From positions 57,737-121,736 of the forward strand of contig NZ_JACHLR010000015.1 in the NCBI RefSeq assembly GCF_014204535.1: a stretch of DNA of 64,000 nt, written 5' to 3'. Shown here piece after piece: positions 59,446 through 64,000 of this stretch. Positions within the stretch are counted from its first letter, which is position 1. Every line of letters starts with the position of its first letter. This stretch comes from Novosphingobium chloroacetimidivorans (GTDB lineage: Bacteria; Pseudomonadota; Alphaproteobacteria; Sphingomonadales; Sphingomonadaceae). A program made the position numbers and the translations under genes. The notes beneath the pieces were generated by a model. The model had not been told where the DNA came from, searched no databases, and saw only the letters and a program-made list of their open reading frames with translations.

Positions 59446-59550
59446 GTCTTGCGTTTAACTTTCTGAGTTTCCGCCTCAACGCACGAGCCACCGCGAAGTT
59501 TTCGCATGGGCTCAGGAGTGCTGCACCAAAGGGCACTCGCACCTGCCTCC

Positions 59551-60810
59551 ATGCGAACATACATGGAACGTATGGCCCGTATGTCTCTCAAGGATAAGCT
59601 CGAAGTCCTGGCTGACGCGGCAAAGTACGATGCATCGTGCGCGTCGTCGGGCACGTCCAAGCGCGACAGCAGCAAGGGCGGCATTGGCTCGACCGAAGGC
59701 ATGGGCATCTGCCACGCCTACGCGCCCGATGGCCGCTGCATATCGCTGCTCAAGATCCTTTTGACCAATTACTGCCAGTTCGATTGCCACTACTGCATCA
59801 ATCGAAAAAGCTCTTCGGTGCGGCGGGCGGCGTTCACCGTGCAGGAAGTGGTGGATCTCACCATCGGCTTCTACCGGCGCAATTACATCGAGGGCCTGTT
59901 CCTCTCTTCGGGTATCATCCGCAGCCCCGATCACACGATGGAGCAGCTAGTCGAAGTCGCGCGCAAGTTGCGCGAAGAGCATGGCTTCAAGGGATACATT
60001 CACCTCAAGACCATTCCCGATGCCGATCCGGAGATCGTCGCGCAGGCAGGTCTCTGGGCCGATCGGGTGTCGATCAACATCGAGCTGCCCACCAGCGGTG
60101 CGCTCACCCGTCTGGCTCCCGACAAGTCGGAACAGCGCATCACCAGTACCATGGGCGACATGAAGAACGCGATCGTCGAGGCGAAGGACGCATCGCGCAA
60201 GTTCAAGTCGGCGCCTCGTTTCGCTCCGGCCGGGCAGTCGACCCAGATGATCGTCGGGGCCGACGCCGCGACCGACGTGCAGATCATCGATCGCGCCTCG
60301 TCGCTCTATCGGGGCTACGGCATGCGGCGGGTCTACTACTCCGCCTTCTCGCCCATCCCAGATGCCAGCGCCGTGCTGCCGCTGATGCGCCCGCCGCTGA
60401 TGCGCGAGCATCGTCTGTACCAGTCGGACTGGCTTCTGCGCTTCTACGGCTACGAACCATTCGACATCCGCGATGCCTCCGACGGAGGCATGCTGCCGCT
60501 GGACATTGATCCGAAACTCGCCTGGGCGCTGAAGTTCCGCGATGCTTTTCCGGTCGACGTGAATCGAGCCGAGCGCGAGCGGCTGCTCCGCGTGCCGGGC
60601 CTGGGCGTCAAGGCGGTCAAGACGATCCTCGCCACTCGTCGCTATCGCAAGCTGCGGCTCGACGACGTCGCAAGGCTCACGCAGTCGATCGCGAAGGTGC
60701 GGCCCTTCATCGTTACCCTGGACTGGCGTCCCACCGTGCTTACCGATCGCAGCGATCTGCGCAGGCTGCTCGCCCCTGCGCAGGAGCAGCTGGAGCTTTT
60801 CGCGGCCTGA
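59551..60810 (+). CDS. Putative DNA modification/repair radical-SAM protein (UdgX-linked)
   Basis: A protein of about 419 residues. The cluster motif CQFDCHYC holds Cys75, Cys79 and Cys82 (CxxxCxxC) for the 4Fe-4S radical-SAM centre, after the conserved KLEVLADAAKYDASCASSGTSKRDSSKGGIGSTEGMGICHAYAPDGRC, another family hallmark. Near residue 345 a helix-hairpin-helix LRVPGLGVKAVKTIL suggests DNA binding. This is the family annotated as radical SAM linked to uracil-DNA glycosylase (rSAM_link_UDG); its reaction is not known. Several in-frame ATGs (59506, 59551, 59563, 59581) compete and none has a good ribosome site; 59551 is an arbitrary middle choice. Confidence 0.88.
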   Translation: MRTYMERMARMSLKDKLEVLADAAKYDASCASSGTSKRDSSKGGIGSTEGMGICHAYAPDGRCISLLKILLTNYCQFDCHYCINRKSSSVRRAAFTVQEVVDLTIGFYRRNYIEGLFLSSGIIRSPDHTMEQLVEVARKLREEHGFKGYIHLKTIPDADPEIVAQAGLWADRVSINIELPTSGALTRLAPDKSEQRITSTMGDMKNAIVEAKDASRKFKSAPRFAPAGQSTQMIVGADAATDVQIIDRASSLYRGYGMRRVYYSAFSPIPDASAVLPLMRPPLMREHRLYQSDWLLRFYGYEPFDIRDASDGGMLPLDIDPKLAWALKFRDAFPVDVNRAERERLLRVPGLGVKAVKTILATRRYRKLRLDDVARLTQSIAKVRPFIVTLDWRPTVLTDRSDLRRLLAPAQEQLELFAA

Positions 60811-60875
60811 GAATCGTTCGCGGGAGAAACAGTTCGGCCCGGCGGTCCGTTGTCCCGACAACAAGGAGACGCACT

Positions 60876-61352
60876 ATGGCCGACGCACGTATTTTCCAGG
60901 ATCTGAAAGCCGACCACGACCGGCATCGCGCTATGCTCGCAGCGCTGGGCGACGCACCCACTCAGAAGCGCTCCGATTTGTTCGAGGAGCTGCGGGTCGA
61001 ACTGCAGGCGCATGCGGCGGCCGAGGAAGAGTCGCTCTATGCCACCATGCTGGCCGTGCCCGACCTGCGCGACGATGCGCGCCACTCGGTGTCCGAGCAC
61101 AAGGAAGTGGACGACTACCTCGGCGAAATGGTGAAGCTCGACCCCGCCTCGGCGGAGTGGACGGAAACGTTCGAGAAGATGCGCCACCGCTACCTCCACC
61201 ACATCGATGAGGAGGAAGAGGACATGTTCCCCGAAGCCTCCAAGAAGCTGAACGAAATGGACGAGGCGCGGCTCGCCAACATCTTCGAGGACCGCAAGCC
61301 CAAGGAGCTCGAGCTGGCGGAGGAAGAGAAGCCGGGTGACGAGCGCGATTGA
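60876..61352 (+). CDS. Hemerythrin HHE-domain protein
   Basis: A 158-residue four-helix protein that would bind a di-iron centre. His/Glu ligands appear as DHDRHR (about 14-17), AHAAAEEESLY, SEHKEVDDYL and YLHHIDEEEEDMFPEA. The tail is charged (KPKELELAEEEKPGDERD). It may sense or store O2 or NO, or protect against oxidation. CAAGGAGAC lies 7 nt before the ATG. Its end overlaps the start of the UdgX gene by 17 nt, so they are co-expressed. A weak EcfG-like element (GAAAC, 17 nt, CGTT) lies at 60826-60851. Confidence 0.88.
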   Translation: MADARIFQDLKADHDRHRAMLAALGDAPTQKRSDLFEELRVELQAHAAAEEESLYATMLAVPDLRDDARHSVSEHKEVDDYLGEMVKLDPASAEWTETFEKMRHRYLHHIDEEEEDMFPEASKKLNEMDEARLANIFEDRKPKELELAEEEKPGDERD

Positions 61353-62787
61353 TCCGCTCACCCAGGACACGATGCGCGCGCCCCCCGCGCGCGTCGTGCG
61401 CCTGGATGGTGAGGATGACTGGGACGGCTGGCGCGATGCCGCCCGCCGCTTCCTCGCTGCTCGCGTAGAGCCGGAACGCATCGTCTGGCACGCGGGGGAA
61501 AGCGCCGACGACCTCTTCGCCGATGGCGACGACACGCTTCCCCCCGAGCCGCAGCTCGAGATGCGCGTACCGCGGCACTTTCCACAACTGGCACAGAGTG
61601 CGCTGCTCCACTCCGACCCTGAGCGGTTAGCGCTGCTTTACCGACTGCTGTGGCAGATCACGGAGCATCCCGGGCTGCTGTCGGACCAGGCCGACCCCTT
61701 GGTGCGACGCGTCGAACTGATGGCCAAGGCCGTCCGCCGCGACATTCACAAGATGCATGCGTTCGTGCGCTTTCGTGAAGTCGAGACCCCAGCAGTCGAT
61801 GACGGCGCACCGACCTCACGCTTCGTCGCCTGGTTCGAGCCTGAGCACCACATCGTGCGCGCCACCGCCGGCTTCTTCGTGCGGCGGTTTGCGCAGATGG
61901 CCTGGTCGATCCTCACGCCCGAACTGTGCATCCATTGGGACGGGAAGGTCCTGACCGAGAGCCCCGGCGCCGACCGGTCGCAAGCTCCGCGCGAGGATGC
62001 TTTGGAAGAGATGTGGAAGGCGTACTACGCCTCCATCTTCAACCCCGCGCGGCTCAAGATCGGCGCGATGACGCGCGAGATGCCGCGCAAGTATTGGAAG
62101 AACCTGCCGGAGGCGCAGCTGATCGCTCCCCTGATCGCCGGCGCGCAGGCCCGTGAGGCACACATGGTCGCACAACAGGTCGCTCCCGCCGAGCGCGCTG
62201 GTACATTGCATGCTCTTGCCGAGGAGGCACAAGGCTGCCGCCGCTGTCCGCTTTGGAAGGGCACCAACGGCTGCGTCTTCGGCGAGGGGCCGGGCGATGC
62301 CCGCCTGATGATCGTAGGCGAGCAGCCGGGCGACGAAGAGGACAAGGCCCATCGCCCGTTCGTCGGGCCGGCAGGTGGGGTGCTCGATCGCGCACTGGAC
62401 GAGGCCGGGATCGATCGCGGAGAGGTGTACCTGACCAATGCGGTCAAGCACTTCAAGTATGTCATGCGCGGCAAGCGCCGGCTCCACCAGAAGCCCGACG
62501 CGCCGGAGATCGATGCGTGCCGCTGGTGGCTTGACCAGGAGATCGGCCTGGTGCGGCCGCGCGCGACCGTAATGCTGGGCGCGACCGCGGTTCGCGGCGT
62601 GACCGGGAAGACGGCGATGATCGGCAAGGCGCGCGGTACGCCCATGCCGCTTGCGCAGGGCGTGGGGATCGTCACGTGGCATCCCTCCTACATCCTGCGC
62701 CTGCCCGAGCGCGATGCGGCCGATCGTGCCTATGCGGGCCTTGTCGAGGATTTGCGTCTTGCCGCCGAACAGGCAAGCACCGGCTAA
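61336..62787 (+). CDS. UdgX-family uracil-DNA binding protein fused to a DUF4130 domain
   Basis: A 483-residue two-domain protein. Residues 1-270 are a DUF4130-type domain (DDWDGWRDAARRFLAARVEPERIVWHAG; PRKYWKNLPEA). The C-terminal part is a family-4-like uracil-DNA glycosylase: CRRCPLW (Cys301, Cys304), GEQPGDEED (328-336), Cys395, and HPSYILR (His449). The UdgX-specific loop KRRLHQKP (380-387) contains His384, the residue that in mycobacterial UdgX forms a covalent bond to the abasic deoxyribose. Cys301, 304 and 395 are iron-sulfur ligand candidates; the fourth I cannot assign. It starts at GTG, with GAGGAAG upstream, inside the hemerythrin gene. It accompanies the radical-SAM gene as in many genomes. 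Confidence 0.93.
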   Translation: MTSAIDPLTQDTMRAPPARVVRLDGEDDWDGWRDAARRFLAARVEPERIVWHAGESADDLFADGDDTLPPEPQLEMRVPRHFPQLAQSALLHSDPERLALLYRLLWQITEHPGLLSDQADPLVRRVELMAKAVRRDIHKMHAFVRFREVETPAVDDGAPTSRFVAWFEPEHHIVRATAGFFVRRFAQMAWSILTPELCIHWDGKVLTESPGADRSQAPREDALEEMWKAYYASIFNPARLKIGAMTREMPRKYWKNLPEAQLIAPLIAGAQAREAHMVAQQVAPAERAGTLHALAEEAQGCRRCPLWKGTNGCVFGEGPGDARLMIVGEQPGDEEDKAHRPFVGPAGGVLDRALDEAGIDRGEVYLTNAVKHFKYVMRGKRRLHQKPDAPEIDACRWWLDQEIGLVRPRATVMLGATAVRGVTGKTAMIGKARGTPMPLAQGVGIVTWHPSYILRLPERDAADRAYAGLVEDLRLAAEQASTG

Positions 62788-62815
62788 CATGGTTCCAGAC
62801 CGCCCGCGCGGGCAG

Positions 62816-62840
62816 GGAACGTGGGCACCTGCCTTGCGTT
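62816..62840 (+). promoter_or_regulatory. EcfG promoter of the general stress protein gene
   Basis: GGAAC (62816-62820), 16-nt spacer, CGTTAA (from 62837). Exact match to the EcfG consensus, 40 nt before the ATG and after the stop of the UdgX gene. Confidence 0.7.
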
Positions 62841-62880
62841 AATCGCCTTGAAGTTGCGAACAGTCGTGAGGAGACAGACG

Positions 62881-63345
62881 ATGGACAAAGACACGCGCGA
62901 GACGTTCTGGAAGGCCTTCGAAGACAGCCCGTTCATTATGATGCGGCTCGAAGGTTCGAGCGAGCATGCCGAACCGATGACCGCGCAGCTCGACCGCGAC
63001 GCGCATCATGCCATCTGGTTCTTCCTCAAGCGTGACAACCGTATCGCGGCCGGCGGCGAAGCCATGGGCCAAGTCGCGACCAAGGGCCACGACGTGTTCG
63101 CCTGCATCTCAGGCGTGCTTGTCGAGGAGAACGACCAGTCCATCCGCGAGAAGCAGTGGAACACCGTCGTCGAAAGCTGGTTTCCGAACGGAAAGACCGA
63201 TCCCGAAGTGCTGATGCTGCGGTTCGACATCAAGGATTCGGAAGTCTGGACTGCCGACATGTCGATCAAAGGCAAGTTCAAGATGTTGACTGGCATTCCG
63301 GTAAAGCCGAGCGAAGCTGGCGAACACGCCACTGGTCCGGTCTGA
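62881..63345 (+). CDS. General stress protein 26-type flavin/PNPOx-like protein
   Basis: A 154-residue split-barrel protein of the pyridoxamine-phosphate-oxidase-like group, close to general stress protein 26. Key stretches are FWKAFEDSPFIMMRL, DRDAHHAIWFFLKRDN, ALIWFF-like strand and PEVLMLRFDIKDSEVWTADMSIKGKFKML. It probably binds a flavin or heme; no reaction is known. GAGGAG lies 7 nt before the ATG. It has its own EcfG promoter, which agrees with a stress role. Confidence 0.88.
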   Translation: MDKDTRETFWKAFEDSPFIMMRLEGSSEHAEPMTAQLDRDAHHAIWFFLKRDNRIAAGGEAMGQVATKGHDVFACISGVLVEENDQSIREKQWNTVVESWFPNGKTDPEVLMLRFDIKDSEVWTADMSIKGKFKMLTGIPVKPSEAGEHATGPV

Positions 63346-63351
63346 AACGAC

Positions 63352-63377
63352 AAGGCGCTCGCACATGCGAGCGCCTT
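63352..63377 (+). terminator. Hairpin after the stress-protein gene
   Basis: AAGGCGCTCGCA (63352-63363), CA, TGCGAGCGCCTT (63366-63377), a perfect 12-bp stem, 7 nt after the stop. No clear T-run follows, so it may act as a stabiliser or weak terminator. Confidence 0.6.
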
Positions 63378-63573
63378 GAAGCTATGTTGGGTTGACCAAA
63401 CTGTCCTGCGCTATCGGGGGACCTCGTCATCAAGCTCGTGATGTTTGTTGATCTGTCGCGGAGCTCAGCATGCTTGCCGGACATGAGTATGCCCATCAAC
63501 GGCTACACCTAGCGGCTTTTTATGCAGTCGTTTGGTGGCTGCGAATTCGGTCCGCTACGTCATCGCCAATTTA

Positions 63574-64000
63574 GAGCATTTTCGGTTTAGTCGAATGCAT
63601 ACCCGGAGTTCTGGAGATAGTTTAGGCACTCTTCTGGGCTGAAGGCATCGAGCGAGGTGCCGATGGTGGTCCAGAGCGCGTCTCTTGTTCTCGCGGCGGC
63701 CTTTCGCAGGAGGGCCTTGAGCTTGGAAAAAGCTTGTTCGATCGGGTTTAGGTCCGGGCTGTATGGTGGCAGGTAGAGGACGCTTGCGCCCGCAGCTGCA
63801 ATCGCTTCACGAATGCCGGCGACCTTGTGGGCTGCGAGATTGTCCATCACGACCACGTCGCCTCGCGAAAGCACCGGCGCAAGGAACTGCTCGACGTAGG
63901 CGCGCAACGCCTCTCCCGTCATTGGGCCGTCAAGCACCAGCGGTGCGACAATGCCGGTCGAGCGCAGGCCGGCCAGGAAGGTGGTGGTCTTCCAATGCCC
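63574..64000 (-). mobile_element. IS630-family insertion sequence, one end (cut by window edge)
   Basis: The element begins around 63574 with GAGCATTTTCGGTTT, which looks like an IS630-type terminal inverted repeat, next to a TA at 63572-63573 that would be the duplicated target. It contains the transposase end (63587 onward) and runs out of the window. The other end and the second repeat are not visible. Confidence 0.65.
63587..64000 (-). CDS. IS630-type DDE transposase, C-terminal part (partial)
   Basis: The visible 137 codons hold the C-terminal catalytic part. The reading frame is open to the window end with [26 protein letters not shown]. The second catalytic Asp is in [11 protein letters not shown] and the Glu in [20 protein letters not shown], the classical IS630 DDE(E) pattern. 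The gene seems intact so far as it can be seen; the stop at 63587 lies 13 nt from the element's end. The start is outside the window. Confidence 0.9.
   Translation of the reverse strand, partial: GHWKTTTFLAGLRSTGIVAPLVLDGPMTGEALRAYVEQFLAPVLSRGDVVVMDNLAAHKVAGIREAIAAAGASVLYLPPYSPDLNPIEQAFSKLKALLRKAAARTRDALWTTIGTSLDAFSPEECLNYLQNSGYAFD

Noticed and set aside
60826..60851. EcfG-like element before the hemerythrin gene (GAAAC, 17 nt, CGTT)
   Set aside because: The -35 element differs from GGAAC at one core base; too weak to list as a promoter beside the three exact ones.

Overview
The window is high-GC DNA from an alphaproteobacterium, most probably a sphingomonad (Sphingomonadaceae, Novosphingobium-like). 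This is inferred from the recG...sdhE-mfd order, from promoters matching the alphaproteobacterial general-stress sigma factor EcfG, from an S5 protein with a Gly/Arg-rich N-terminal tail, from a heme oxygenase-bacteriophytochrome pair with an HWE kinase, and from many short GC-rich palindromic intergenic repeats. It reads as chromosome: almost everything is housekeeping or regulatory, and the only mobile DNA is one end of an IS630-type element at the right edge.

Layout. 0.1-3 kb: two unrelated L,D-transpeptidases and a TauD-like dioxygenase behind a perfect palindrome. 3.4-9.7 kb (mostly minus strand): an orphan protein, a CinA/MoaB-domain protein, the branched-chain 2-oxoacid dehydrogenase operon (E1alpha-E1beta-E2) and thyA. 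9.9-22.4 kb: tRNA-Pro(CGG), a diguanylate cyclase, recG, a host-attachment-like protein, sdhE, mfd, a GT39-type membrane protein, an EAL phosphodiesterase, NAD kinase and tRNA-Asn(GTT). 22.4-34.4 kb: lipid/CoA-type enzymes (thioesterase, KstD-like flavoprotein, crotonase), ChrA, an MFS permease, a GAF-GGDEF-EAL protein, LuxR- and MarR-type regulators and a large membrane protein.

34.8-49.0 kb is the ribosomal block: the str operon (rpsL-rpsG-fusA-tuf), which ends in a terminator, then S10 plus the first part of spc (rpsJ to rpmD). The block stops at a strong terminator 30 nt after rpmD, and rplO-secY do not follow. Its non-coding gaps hold large hairpins, including a structured 293-nt spacer between rpsJ and rplC.

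49.4-63.6 kb is a regulatory and stress region: a Rieske oxygenase, a PhoX-type phosphatase, a Crp-family regulator, bphO-bphP, topoisomerase IB, a radical-SAM / hemerythrin / UdgX cluster and a general-stress flavin-binding protein.

Three near-perfect EcfG promoters (GGAAC-N16/17-CGTT) stand before the second L,D-transpeptidase, the Crp-family gene and the stress-protein gene, which links distant parts of the window to the general stress response. Four promoters for tRNA and ribosomal operons share a T-A-rich -10 followed directly by a GC-rich discriminator, as expected for stringent control. The least understood system is the radical-SAM plus UdgX pair, a DNA repair or modification module of unknown chemistry with a hemerythrin-like gene between the two.
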